Positions 19,100 through 29,627 of a DNA stretch of 64,000 bases are shown here, piece after piece (the stretch's first letter is position 1; each line of letters opens with the position of its first letter). The position numbers and the translations under genes are program-made. This DNA is from Isochrysis galbana. Taxonomy: Eukaryota > Haptophyta > Isochrysidales > Isochrysidaceae. Below the pieces are notes generated by a model. It had not been told where the DNA came from. It searched no databases and worked only from the letters and a program-made list of their open reading frames with translations. The DNA is taken from the NCBI GenBank assembly GCA_018136815.1, contig CM030933.1:4969595-5033594 (forward strand), in the 5' to 3' direction.

Positions 19100-21241
19100 A
19101 TGGGCTCCTCCCTCTCCTCCCTCTCCCACCTCATCTCCTCCTCCTCCTCCCCCTCCACTGCGCCCCCCGCGCCCCCGCCTGCCTCCACCGAGCGGCACGT
19201 CCACGGTGAGCGTGGCGCCTTTGTCGGTGGCGAGTGGATCGAGCTAGAAGACTGCCATACCCTCTTCAACATTGAGAACGGCTCGCAGCACCGCAACAAG
19301 AAGACTCTACCGGACGGTACCATCCGGTGCTCCTCCTCGTGCTCCTCGTGCCCCCGCTCGCGCTCGAGGTGCTCGGCGGCAAAGGCGGACGGCTCATATG
19401 ACGTTGTCATCGTCGGAGCCGGCTGCATCGGCTCTGCGATCGCAAGAGAGCTCTCCAAGACCACCGCGTCGGTCTTGCTGTTAGAAGCGGCCGACGATGT
19501 GACTCAAGGCGCGACCAAGGGCAACTCCGGGATCATCCACGCGGGGTTCGACGACAAGCCAGGCTCGGTGCGAGCCAAATACTGCTGGCCAGGCAACCAA
19601 ATGTTCCCGCAGCTCGACCGAGAGCTCCACTTTGGCTTCCAACGCAACGGGTCGCTCGTGATTGCGAGGAATCAGGGAGAAGTGGAAGTGCTGAAGGAGC
19701 TTATGGAGCGCGGGCGGCAGAACGGCGTGCGCAACCTGAAGATCGTGGGCCAGGCCGAGCTACGCGCGATGGAGCCCGCTATCGACGATGCAGCGCTTGC
19801 TGCGCTCTTCTCGCCCGACGCAGGCACGATCACGCCGTATGAGTACACCATCGCGCTCGCCGAGAATGCTGTCGACAACGGCGTCGAGCTGCGCCTTCGG
19901 CGCAAGGTGGTGGGGATCGAGTGGTCAGAGTCCGCGACCGATGACGCCCGCTACACCATTCACATCAAGCACTGGGAGCCGCCGAGCGTGGCTGCGAGGC
20001 TGGGCGGGCGCGCGCTGCTGCCATCGTCACTGGGCGCGGTGGCTGCCGCCGGAGCGGTTGCGCTACTCGCGATGGCGGCGGCGGAGGGCGCGGCCATTGC
20101 ACACTGGGCGGCGGCGGCGGCGGCGCTGCTCTTCGGCATCGCGATGCTCGCCTGGCAATGGGGCGCCGGTCGCTTCTCGGGCTGGCTCGACTACTCGCCC
20201 TCGCCCGGCACGACGATGGGCGGCGTGGTTGAGCCCGAGACGGTGCGCGCCGCGTACATCGTGAACGCGGCCGGCACCAAGTCGGACGAAATCGCGGCGA
20301 TGGTTGGCGACCGCGGCTGGCAGGTCAAGCCGCGGATGGGTGAGTACATCTTGCTACACAAGGACGAGGGGCCCAAGGCGCGCCACGTCCTCTTCCCCGC
20401 GCCGCACCCCGTCTACGGCAAGGGCTGCCTTGTCCAGTCTACGCTTTGGGGCAACCTGATCCTCGGCCCAACGGCGCGCGACACGATGACGCTGCAGCCC
20501 GATGGCACGCTCAAGCCGAACGAGCAGGTGCTGCGCGAGCCGCAGGACAACATTCTTGGCTGGATCCTTTCAAAGTCGCGCCAGCTTGTCCCCTCGTTTG
20601 ACGCCGGCGCCGTAATCCACACCTTCGCGGGTGCGCGCGCCAAGAACACGACGGGCGACTGGATCATCGGCCCGGTCGCCCACGCCCCTGGCTTCATCAA
20701 CGCGGCTTCGATCGACTCGCCCGGCATCGCCGCGAGCCCAGCCATTGCCGTCGACGTTGTCCGCATGCTCGCCGCCGAGGGCGCGCCCGTCGTGCGGCTC
20801 GACCCCGACTTCAACCCAAACCGTGCACCTCTCATCATGCCCAAGGACGGGTACAAGGGGCTCAAGATGTCCAAGACCGAGCCGTGGAAGACCAAGGACC
20901 CGCGCCAGAACGTCGTGTGCAAGTGCGAGCGCGTCACCGAGGCCGAGGTCATCGAGGCCTGCCGCCGCTCTCTGCCCATCGACTCGACGCAGGCTATCCG
21001 CAAGCGCACGCGTGCCGGCATGGGCCATTGCCAAGGCGACCCCGAGAACTATGGCTGTGAAGAGCGCGTAGCCGCCATCATCGCGCGCGAGACGGGCTGC
21101 CCAATCCATGAGGTGGGCCGCCGACCATTCCCCGCCTCGTCACTTATGCGCCAGCGCATCTTTGACGAGCGCGACCGCGAGCGTCTTCGCAAACTCAGTG
21201 ACCCGACACGCGAGTTCAACTTGCACGGCGCCGCTGCTTGA
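19100..21241 (+). CDS. FAD-dependent oxidoreductase (GlpA/L2HGDH-like) with inserted membrane hairpin and BFD-like [2Fe-2S] domain
   Basis: The first ATG is at 19100 (713 residues). A DAO-type FAD fold opens at about residue 100 with YDVVIVGAGCIGSAIARELS and continues NSGIIHAGFDDKPGS. The C-terminus has a BFD-like iron-sulfur module with C607-K-C609, C644 and C653, the layout of bacterial GlpA-type glycerol-3-phosphate dehydrogenases. The substrate is not certain. At about residues 297-355 a segment rich in Ala/Leu forms two likely membrane helices (AVAAAGAVALLAMAAAEGAA and AAAAAALLFGIAMLAWQW) inside the catalytic fold. The N-terminus MGSSLSS fits an N-myristoylation signal. No intron is needed. 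Confidence 0.85.
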   Translation: MGSSLSSLSHLISSSSSPSTAPPAPPPASTERHVHGERGAFVGGEWIELEDCHTLFNIENGSQHRNKKTLPDGTIRCSSSCSSCPRSRSRCSAAKADGSYDVVIVGAGCIGSAIARELSKTTASVLLLEAADDVTQGATKGNSGIIHAGFDDKPGSVRAKYCWPGNQMFPQLDRELHFGFQRNGSLVIARNQGEVEVLKELMERGRQNGVRNLKIVGQAELRAMEPAIDDAALAALFSPDAGTITPYEYTIALAENAVDNGVELRLRRKVVGIEWSESATDDARYTIHIKHWEPPSVAARLGGRALLPSSLGAVAAAGAVALLAMAAAEGAAIAHWAAAAAALLFGIAMLAWQWGAGRFSGWLDYSPSPGTTMGGVVEPETVRAAYIVNAAGTKSDEIAAMVGDRGWQVKPRMGEYILLHKDEGPKARHVLFPAPHPVYGKGCLVQSTLWGNLILGPTARDTMTLQPDGTLKPNEQVLREPQDNILGWILSKSRQLVPSFDAGAVIHTFAGARAKNTTGDWIIGPVAHAPGFINAASIDSPGIAASPAIAVDVVRMLAAEGAPVVRLDPDFNPNRAPLIMPKDGYKGLKMSKTEPWKTKDPRQNVVCKCERVTEAEVIEACRRSLPIDSTQAIRKRTRAGMGHCQGDPENYGCEERVAAIIARETGCPIHEVGRRPFPASSLMRQRIFDERDRERLRKLSDPTREFNLHGAAA

Positions 21242-22013
21242 GCGCTATGCGGCAGTGCTCTAGCGAGATGTGTCGTCCGTGTTGCGCAAGCTAAGGTGCG
21301 CCGCGCAGGTGGATGGCGCGCACCCGTCGCATATAGCTGCTCTTCCACCATGCGCAGCTATCTGGAGGGCGAATGCGGCCAGCGGGGATCGGGCTCGAGC
21401 TCGAATGCTATTGGGAACCAAATCCTCGCCCGAGTTGCGCGAGCAGGCAGGTTTGGCCGACCTGTTGGCCTCTGGTGAGTGCAACTTCGCGTCTTCCTTT
21501 CCTTCAAAAGTAAAGCACGCTCTAGTAGACGTGCGCGAATGTTCGCATCAGTAGCAGCACAAGCTGCATCACCGTGATAGGCCAGCGATCCGCCCGTCCA
21601 CAGCCCGCCAAGCTTGTAGGCGCAGGGCCCATTGCATATACTACTAGATGTACCGCACGAGCATGGGCACAAATGTCATCCTTCTACCCTTGCACGCTAC
21701 ATGGATACAAGTTGCGGGTGCGACGAGAACACGGGATCATGATGATTTGGGTCTATGCGTTTGTATACTACATGAGCGTTGCCTTCTCTTGGCTTTCCGG
21801 CACGGTTTGTGTTGGCCCGGTACTTCCGGTTTGGCATGTCGTAGCATGCATTTCCATCTGTATTCATTGCCGTGGCGTGCGGGTTTTGATAGTCTAGGTG
21901 AATTTGCTCATTGGGATCTAGGTCGCATGACGTGCGGTATTCGTGCTCTTTCGGACAACTCGTATGCGCTCATGGCTATCGCATGTAATAAATACGTCCT
22001 TAGTATATGTTAC
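21242..22013. other. Intergenic, nothing recognised
   Basis: Mixed sequence with a few short open frames and no domain or repeat that I can identify. Confidence 0.4.
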
Positions 22014-22144
22014 CCCCCAGGAGCCAACGCCCCCCGATAGCTAACGGGGGAATTTTTTTCCCGATCGCCAACAACCCCCCCGAGAGTTACCGGGGGCGAA
22101 CGAAAAAATCCCCCGAGAGCTATCGGGGGATAGCTCCTGGGGGT
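22014..22144. repeat. 131-bp palindromic element made of three G/C hairpins
   Basis: The outer arms ACCCCCCAGGAGC and GCTCCTGGGGGTG are inverted, extending inward to about 45 bp. Inside are three near-perfect hairpins of the type CCCCCGATAGCTATCGGGGG (about 22032, 22078 and 22111), separated by A/T runs. It abuts the 3' end of the LINE at 22149. It could be a MITE or a strong RNA/DNA structure. Confidence 0.65.
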
Positions 22145-22148
22145 GCCA

Positions 22149-24442
22149 TAAAAAAAAAGATCTGAAGGTTCAGGGCTACACACCTATCGCTAGACAGCGC
22201 ATACTACGGCTACTGCACAACAGCCATCGCCCTTGTCTCCCTTCTTCCGCCCCCTTGCCTTCCCCCCCTCATTCCTTTGTCTTTGGTGTCGGGGGTGCGG
22301 CCCTGGTACACTACCTAGGGCCCGGTTTCGGGTGTGGGGTCCGGGCAGGCCTTTTGGATTCATGTTGGCTGGGTAGACCGGGCATCTCATGTTTTGATCA
22401 CCCCAAGGGTGGTGCATCGACGTTTTAGTCGCCTCTATTCGTATGTCTCGTGGTTTCTGTCTCTACTAGGTGTTCTGCTCCTAGTTTTCTAGCTAGGGAT
22501 ACGAGTTCCGCGCTGGGGGTCAATTCGTTCTTACCGTCCAATTCGTATAGTGGCCGGATGTCGGCCAAATCTATCCTTTTCTTGGGTTGTCTCCCCATGC
22601 CCGCCTGGGCGGTTCGCGCGGAGTCCGTTGAGTTGGCGAATGGTATCGCCTTGCTCAGTGTTATGAATCTTTCCGTGTTTCACAATGTTTGCCCATGTGC
22701 CCAAGAATTTATCGCGGGGGATGTGCTCGCCCTTGTATAGTATATAGGTGTCGTTGTTTTTCAGGTATTGCTCGCAATCCTCTGCGGTGTAAGCTACCAT
22801 ACATGCGTGATCTTTAAATACGTTATGTACGGTGATACATTCTAGTTTGTTCCACATTTCTATCCATTTCGGGTGCATGTTCGGTCCACTATGGTGCGGG
22901 TTGGACCATATAGGTTGGGATAGCGCTCCGTCTCTACTCATCTTTAGAGGTTTCAGTTGTAGCGTTCTCACGTTCGCTATGGCGCCTTGTGCTTCAACCG
23001 CTTTGACGAGCGAGCTTAGAGAAATTTTCGATGCTTGCGCGAGGCCGTCCGCCTCGACCACGATATGGGCCGCGACGTCTTGGAGCGCCTCGTATAGGGC
23101 CTTACGAGAGGAGGTGCCTTTTTTGTTAAGCTTCTCTTCGATGGAGTCCACGCTTATGCGCACGGGGATGTCTTGGCCTAAGGCGCGGATGATGGTGAGG
23201 TCGCCGTATTTGGCCCTGAACTGTTGCGCGCAGTCCTCGTTGACTGCTATGTGCCACGGGCCCCTCGCCGAGCGGGTCCAGAAGTCTGGCTCGGGGTCAA
23301 CTCCCTCGAGTTCTGCTAGAAGAAGTTCGACGATGGCGGCGTACCTCGTGTCCTGCATTATGATGTCTCCGGCTTGTGTCAGAGCAAGGCTCATCTCACT
23401 CTTGGAGATTGCCTGCGAGGGCGCGCCGGCAGCTAGCGCGGAACGCGGTTCTTGTGGGGAGCTCATGGAGCTTTCCTCGGGGGTGACTACGGGCATGGTG
23501 ATCGACGCACGACGCACGACGCACGCACGGAGTACGGAGGGCGCGGAAGTGTGGAAGGAGGCTTGTGGGAGGTGGTGGCAGGCGACTGGGGGTGGCTCAG
23601 GCGCGTCCGGCGAGTAGGCTCCCCAGGCGTTGTGGATGGCACAGGCGTTGTCGAAGGAGACCCTCTCGGGGCGCGCCCTCATGCCGAGCCAAGGCGATGC
23701 TGTTCTCGTCGCGTACGTGGTGCTCCTGGGCCTCTCCTTCGGGGTGCTCGCGGGGGGGGCTCATGGTAGGGTGAGACTGGAAGGGAAAGGAGACCAAATG
23801 AAGGCAAGCCGCCTGGCAGGAATACAACAGCTTGATGGAATGAGAGTTCGAAGGTGGCGTCTGAATCTGTGATGGTGTTGTCTTCGTCAGAGTCTTGCTC
23901 CTGTGAGGCAAGGTTGGGGGTGTCCGTACTCAGTGTCGTGCGGGCGTAGGCAGTGGGCGGTGTCATTCGGCTCTGGTCTCTCCCAGGGGGGTCATATGTT
24001 CGTGTCTCATGCGTGCTGTGTGCTGTGTATGAGGGGGTGCCTCTGGAGGGTGTGCTGTACGTTGAAGTGGAGTTGATGTTGTGCCCATAGGGGGCCACCC
24101 GGCCTCGAGCAGCGCGGCCCTTGCCAGGGCGAGAAGGGCCTTTGCCATAAGGCATGCCCAATGGAAGGGTGGCTGTTTGAGCCTGGCATTGATGGGGTAC
24201 TGCTAGCAGCCTGCTGCCCCCCATGGGGGATGCCAGCATGGCTGCCATGGGTGGTGTGGCCGGGGCCACGGGCCGTGTGGCGCGACCGGAGTCGCACACA
24301 CCTGCTCGGCCTCGGTGGGCGGACGCGGCCGCTTCGACAGCGGCTGCTCCATGGGCACTGGGGGGGCGCCCTCGGCGGGGGGCCCGAAGGAGAGGGGAGT
24401 CGCGGCGGCGCGCTCCATCGCGTCTAAGTATAAACTTAGTTG
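22149..24442 (-). mobile_element. LINE family B element, ORF1-containing copy
   Basis: The 5' end at 24442 carries the hairpin CTAAGTTTATACTTAG just upstream of the ORF1 ATG at 24418. The 3' end at 22149 is CCTTCAGATC plus T, the family B terminus. ORF2 is absent, so about 2.3 kb of a longer element remains. No target duplication was found between 22140 and 24460. Confidence 0.7.
22531..24418 (-). pseudogene. LINE family B ORF1, frameshifted
   Basis: ATG 24418 opens MERAAATPLSFGPPAEGAPP. The coding sense then passes to a second frame (to about 23680, basic and low-complexity) and a third that runs from ATG 23682 to 22531. The third carries the conserved ARGPWHIAVNEDCAQQFRAK segment, equivalent to the KGPWIFYVDEDAHDQFKA segment of the family A ORF1. 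This looks like an RNA-binding-type ORF1 protein by position only. At least two frame breaks make it non-functional. Confidence 0.6.
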
Positions 24443-25052
24443 TGAATGGGCTGTGAGAGGTGAGAGGGCTCAGGGATAGGCTATCATTGGCGGCGTGTGG
24501 CGCCCCCAATGGGGCGCAGTGGCCGAGGGTCGTCTAGCGTCTAGCGCTCGGGAGCGGCCACGGCACGGCCTCCATAGATAGCCATAGCGGTCAAACTACA
24601 AACTACAACAATCGCTTTCGTTTGTTGCGGACGGAGCACGGAGGCAAGTAACAAGTTATTTATGTTGGATATGCTGAGCATGCTTAGGACGCAGCGTGAG
24701 GCCGATTCCGTTGTGTGGCCGCCGCCTCACTTGTTTCATCGCTCACTAGCAAGCACCAAACGTTTAACGTTAAACTACTAATTTGGAAACAGCACGCGGC
24801 ATCCCTTTGCCGATTTGAAGTGAGAAGCAGCTCAGCAGCACAATCGCCATCGACAAGCAGCGGTCAAAACGGGTTGGCCTCGCTGTGTGTTTGCGCGGGG
24901 TGACGGCGCGCCAAAACGGATGGACTGCTCCGTCGAGCTATCACAACTCGAGCTTTCAACGCGGCTGCAGTTGGATTCGGCGCGCCCACTTGTCAAGTCA
25001 AGGGCCTGGCGCAAACCAATCACCTAGGCAGTGACCTGTTGGTCCGCTCGCC
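24443..25052. other. Intergenic, nothing recognised
   Basis: This stretch separates the LINE 5' end from the ODF3-like gene. I see no convincing coding sequence. Confidence 0.4.
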
Positions 25053-25883
25053 TCACGCGTTGTACGCGCCTGGGCCAGGCGAGTCGAGCCCAGGAGTGGT
25101 TGCTGATGAGGAGCGGCCGAACCGGGGTTGTGTGCCAAAGCCAAAGGCCTGAGAGGTGCGCATCGTGGAGACCAGCTGCGGCCCGGTGGACGACCGCACC
25201 TGGTATGCCGGTCCGGGTGAGCCGCGTGCGCTAAGACTGATAGAGTGGGATGGATCGTCGAAGCGTCTCGCCGAACCGAAGCGGAAAGCGGGGTTGGTCC
25301 TCGAGGTTGACTCGAACGCCGTTGAGCCAGTTGTGCCGGAGATGGAGTAGGCGCCTGGGCCGGGGTTGTACATGTTGCGCCTAAGGTCGGAACGTTGGCT
25401 ACCAAAGCGCTGTGCTGTGCCGAACGAGAACGCCGCTGGGTTCTTCTTGGTCGAATCGACCTGGTTGCCGACAGGGCTACTGGTGCTGTAGAACTTGCCC
25501 GATCCACAGCCTTCGGCAGTGCTCATGCGGCCAGCGCCGATCTTGCCCGGCTTGCCCATGCTGTACGCGGGTGAGTTGCGAAAAAGGCTTGTCTTAGACT
25601 GGCCAAGCACCTCCGTGCGCACCTGGTAGGCTCCCGGCCCGGGCAAGTATGCCGCGTCCGGGCGCGAGAGGGTGGACGACTGGCCGACGCCCGGCCCCGT
25701 CCCGAAGCTGTAGTTACCGCCCGTGCGCGGCGAATACTGCGAGTCGTAGATGGGGCCAGGAGTCTGTTCTCCCTTGCTGAAGCTCTCTCGCTTCGCCTTG
25801 CTGAATCCAATCGCGGGCGCCGACTCCTTAAGAGAGTTGGCCTGAGGCCCGAGGAACGTGATCTGCTGAGGTTCGGAGGGCAT
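25053..25883 (-). CDS. ODF3/SHIPPO-type (STPGR repeat) axonemal protein
   Basis: Proteins of this family lie along or inside ciliary microtubules (outer dense fibre 3 / CIMAP group). ATG 25883 gives 276 residues. The diagnostic Pro-Gly-Pro repeats occur at five places: TPGPIYDSQY, LPGPGAYQV, NPGPGAYSI, SPGPAYQV and the C-terminal SPGPGAYNA. Between them FSFGTAQRFG, FRFGSARRF and FGFGTQPRFG form a second regular motif. The length and repeat number are typical. It supports a flagellated stage. No intron is visible. Confidence 0.88.
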   Translation of the reverse strand: MPSEPQQITFLGPQANSLKESAPAIGFSKAKRESFSKGEQTPGPIYDSQYSPRTGGNYSFGTGPGVGQSSTLSRPDAAYLPGPGAYQVRTEVLGQSKTSLFRNSPAYSMGKPGKIGAGRMSTAEGCGSGKFYSTSSPVGNQVDSTKKNPAAFSFGTAQRFGSQRSDLRRNMYNPGPGAYSISGTTGSTAFESTSRTNPAFRFGSARRFDDPSHSISLSARGSPGPAYQVRSSTGPQLVSTMRTSQAFGFGTQPRFGRSSSATTPGLDSPGPGAYNA

Positions 25884-26185
25884 CGAGACCACTCAGAGCG
25901 CTGAGTGAGGGCCTCGCGGAGAGAGCGAGACGGGAGAAGGAAGCGGGGGAGAGGGAACCGGGGGGGGATGGGATCGAGAAGAAGAGGCGGCAGGGAGAGG
26001 GAGAGGGAGCAGGAGAGGGAGAGGGAGAAGAAGGGGGTTCTGCCTCGTCGGGCGGCGCCCCGAGAGTTGAAACAGACTTTCACACCGCGAGGAGAAGAGA
26101 GAAAACGGCAGGCGGAAAAAGGAAGGGTTTTCTTGTACTAGTTACTAGTAGAACGATGCATATACACGCACACAGCAAGCACGAA

Positions 26186-26345
26186 TATGTAAAAAAAATC
26201 TGAAGGTTCTGGGCCAGACACCTACTAGGTCTAGGTTTCCCTATCTCTACTTCGACACCGCCCTTATCTCCCATCCCCCTAATCCCCCACCTCCTCCCCT
26301 TCCCCCGCCCTCGTCTTCGCCTTCGTTCCTTTTTTCCTTTTTCAA
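26186..26345 (-). mobile_element. LINE family B 3'-end fragment
   Basis: The minus-strand 3' terminus (CCTTCAGA then T) and the following pyrimidine-rich UTR match 7176 and 22149. Only about 150 bp is present, and no coding remains. Confidence 0.65.
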
Positions 26346-26353
26346 AACCTTTT

Positions 26354-26376
26354 AGAGGGTGCAACTTGAGGTTCCC
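26354..26376. repeat. 23-bp repeat also at 17812-17834
   Basis: An exact match to the left end of the MITE-like sequence at 17812. Confidence 0.7.
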
Positions 26377-26530
26377 TGTTTTTTACCCACCACCATTCCC
26401 CATGACCATTTTCTACACCTTATACAATTCTAACCCTACCCTTAAGCTTTGCCTCATTGGCCATATCACCACCCCCAAAAATGTGTCCCTAGATCTAGAT
26501 GCAAACGCTTATGGGCCTAGATGGGAAATA

Positions 26531-28238
26531 AAAAAAAATCTTCTTAAAAATTCCCGCTACGTACACGGCGTGAGGCAGCTTGCTAGTGTACCTCCCTACT
26601 ACCCAACCTTAACCCCTAAACAACCCCCTTCCCCTTCCCCAGTTCCCTCTCTGGCGGAGAAGCTGGTTCCAGGGAGGCCGCGCGCGCTGCTTCGGCCGGG
26701 AGTTGGAGAGAAGGGGGTGGGAGATTGTGGCTTGTCTCTTGATCTGGATTCGGCTCGGGTTTTTCCTCATTAATATAGCGTGAGGTCCTTATTGGTATCC
26801 GGTGCGGTTCCTATTAAGAGATTCGGCTACCCTAGGTGATGTTTCTTATGTCCAGTCCTCTCGCCGCCTGCAAGAGGTCTTCTGATGCTCCTAGGTTGAA
26901 ATCCTTGTCTATAGTATACAGGGGGCTTATCATTTTCCGGATATGTTTGTTGTTCGGGGCGTGTAGCCCCATGTTCTCGCGTTGTTTTTTTAACCTTTGA
27001 AAGAAACCGACCTTCGCCGTTACTAATAAGTGGTATCTCGTAAGGATCGCTCTCAAGATTGTCCTAACGGACCTACCGTCCGCGTTGCCATATTGGATGT
27101 TATAAAAGTCCGTGAGGATGTATCTCCACGCCAGGATACCTAAGTACCCCGAGGAGGGATGCGGTCTGTCTACTTGGTAGCAAAAGAGACGTTGGGCTAT
27201 CTCGGAGCCCGGCCTCAGATTTGTCCCCAGAAGCCCTTCTATGAATTCGAAGATGGGCGCCGTCGCGATGCACGTGGCTATGTGGGTGGAGCTCTCGGGG
27301 GCTATGCCACAAAAGCGGCACGTCGGATCGTCGGCGAACCGGTTCGCCGTGGCTATTCTCCTATGCAGGACGTGTTTGAAGTGCATATATGAGTCTCTCG
27401 GCGTTAAAAAGTTGTATTTGTATAGCTGAGATACTTGTTTCCATTTCCCGGAGATGTCCGGCAATCGTTTTTCCCACCTCAATGTGGATTTTTGTTTCTT
27501 CGTTTTTCTCATTGCGAGAAACGCTTTTGTCAGCGCCTTGACGTTAACATCCTCTAGGGTTTTATTCGCGCCTTTGAACGTGTACTCTTGTGGTATCGGG
27601 TACGCCGTCTCGGCCGGACCGTCGTACGCTCGTCCCCATTTCAATGGGGTGCATAATTCTTCTGGTGATGGCTGCGGGTTGGCCCTTTCATAAATATGGG
27701 GTTCCCCCATCACATTGAGCTTGACTACGTGATAGACTCCACTCCGGCGCAGATAATATCTGTGTTCTTTGTCCACCCGGATGTCTCCTAGGTCATGCGC
27801 ATCCGGGTCTTCTTGGGGGGCTAACTCTTGTTCTCCCGGAGTGGGGGGAGGAGACACCTCTTTCTTCCTAAGCAGGTTCATATATTCATTCGTGGCATCC
27901 GCCATTCTTGCTCTAGAGCATTCGGCTATCTTCTCCCATGACTTTAGAAATGGACCTATCGAGATGTAGTTGCCCCTATGGCGTATCCATCGTTCTCCTT
28001 CCGGCAGGTAAGCCGCGCAGTCTTCCGTGGTGTATATCTCTCCCGTGACCGGGTTAATCGTATTATGCACAATAACCGTTTGTAGAGATTCCCACTTAGC
28101 TCTATGTAAGTGATGTAATGCCGGAGCTTTAGGAAAACAGTCATACCATATCGGGGATCCCAGAGTCCCTTCCCTCGTGTTGGTTTCCCTAAGGAACTTG
28201 ATTCGTCTGAAATTATCGAGCGCTTGCTTCCAAAATGC
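26531..28238 (-). mobile_element. LINE family A, 5'-truncated, 17-bp target duplication
   Basis: GGCCTAGATGGGAAATA flanks both sides (26514-26530 and 28239-28255). The minus-strand 3' end is AAGAAG plus T at 26531. The 1,708-bp insert begins in the middle of ORF2. This is a textbook target-primed insertion with 5' truncation. Confidence 0.92.
26832..28238 (-). pseudogene. LINE family A ORF2, C-terminal part
   Basis: The frame is open from the truncation point at 28238 (FWKQALDNFRRIKFLRETNT) to the stop at 26832, about 468 codons. It has the CX2CX8HX3C finger (CRFCGIAPESSTHIATC) and the family tail ending GLDIRNIT. The preserved frame indicates recent insertion. The reverse-transcriptase domain was lost by truncation. 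Confidence 0.8.
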
Positions 28239-28255
28239 GGCCTAGATGGGAAATA

Positions 28256-28740
28256 TAGAGCCGGGCAACAGAATTACAGAAAATACAGTATGTATTTGGC
28301 CTCCGGCCAAATACAGACCAAATACAGGCCAAATACAGATACCGGTGGGGGGATACGGATATGGATATATACCACTACATAATACTGCTAATACATATAT
28401 GCTAATATTATATCTAGCTCTAGCTATTCTACCATTAGAGAAGGCCGTAGGCCGTAGGGGTCTAGGGTCTAGGGGTCTAGCTAGGTACGTCGTCGCTTCT
28501 CGCTCGCTCGCTCGCTCATTTGCTCATCCCCCCCGCCCCTCCCTCCTTCCCTCCCTGCCTCCCTCCCTCCTCCCTCCCTCCCGCTCCTTGGCTCGCTCTC
28601 ACTCCGTCGTTCCTTTCTCCTTTCCTCCCCTTGTCCCCCCCTTCCTCCCTCTCTCTCCTCCCTCGCTCGCTCGCTTGCCCTTCCCCCCTCGCCTCCCCCT
28701 CCCCCTCCCTCTCCCTCTCATCCGTCATCCGTACCTTGTA
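28256..28740. repeat. CCAAATACAG repeats then CT-rich tract
   Basis: TATTTGGCC-TCC-GGCCAAATA (28292-28312) is a perfect 9-bp hairpin, followed by two more CCAAATACAG words. From 28500 to 28730 the strand is almost pure C/T. I see no gene, and the long plus-strand frame here is low-complexity. Confidence 0.5.
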
Positions 28741-29009
28741 CCTTTGTACCTCCCTCCCTTCTCCCTAATGTACCCATCTGGGTCGCGCATGCCGCGACGT
28801 AAGCGGCCGCCACATGCTTCCCACGGCCACCGCGTTTGGCCATGGCTTGCCTGCTCCTTTGGGAGGAGCGGGAGGTTCTTGAAGGTCTTGGGGGAGGCGA
28901 TGGGTGGCGGCTCCGCCATGGCCATGGGAGCGAGCGACGTTCCAACACCGCTTCGGGCAGGCTGGCCAGGCCTAAGTTATGGCCTGTCACTCTCAACGGG
29001 ACGACGGCA

Positions 29010-29340
29010 AAAGTTCGCCCCCCCCCCCCCTCCCCCTAATGCTTTTACCTGGTATGCCTTCAATGTACATAATGTACATGTTACATTGGCTACCAACTGG
29101 GTTTTCACCTCAATGAGCTTGTGGGGAGTTCCAACGGGAGCCGGAGCCGGGGGCCCGCGAGGGGGGAGGTATAACCTGGTGCTTGGTTTTGTTTGTGCCT
29201 TGGAATTTGGTGCGGTCATGTGCGTAGTGGCTTGGCGTGTTGGTACAAGGCTAGTGAGAGTAGCGGTGGCGGTACTAATGCTTATACTACTAATTAGTTT
29301 TATTATTACCATATGCAAACTGCAGCAGCACAATAATTCT
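29010..29340 (+). repeat. Dispersed repeat, homologous to 8430-8760
   Basis: It shares the AGCTTGTGGGGAGTT block and the following sequence with the 8.5-kb copy. A plus-strand frame through it includes a hydrophobic stretch (VAVLMLILLISFIITICK), but the frame is not kept in the other copy. Confidence 0.5.
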
Positions 29341-29627
29341 CAAAAGTACTTAGGGCTCTAGAGCTAATTATTTGGGCTAGTTGGGAACTTAGTTGGCAAT
29401 CTAGTATCTAAAAAGCCTTAGCACACAAAGCACAAAAAGGTAGCGATAGGCCTGCAAGGCTTGGCTAAATTGAAGTGCGCATCCAAAGTACATCGCACGC
29501 CTAGCGAGGGCACGTGCCACAGATGCGGATCGGTAGTATGTCGACGGCAGGTGAGGGGTAGGTGGCCGGCGTGGAGTACCAACGCAGCATGCGCAAGCCT
29601 GGTGGCGCACGCGTATCCCTAAAGCTG

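Noticed and set aside
22149..24460. Target duplication around the family B LINE
   Set aside because: Comparing bases left of 22149 with those right of 24442 gave no match longer than chance, so the true ends or the TSD may be altered.
28246..29361. 371-codon plus-strand frame with ATG
   Set aside because: It crosses a LINE target duplication, a CT-rich tract and a dispersed repeat. The translation is low-complexity Pro/Leu/Ser and not conserved in the other repeat copy.
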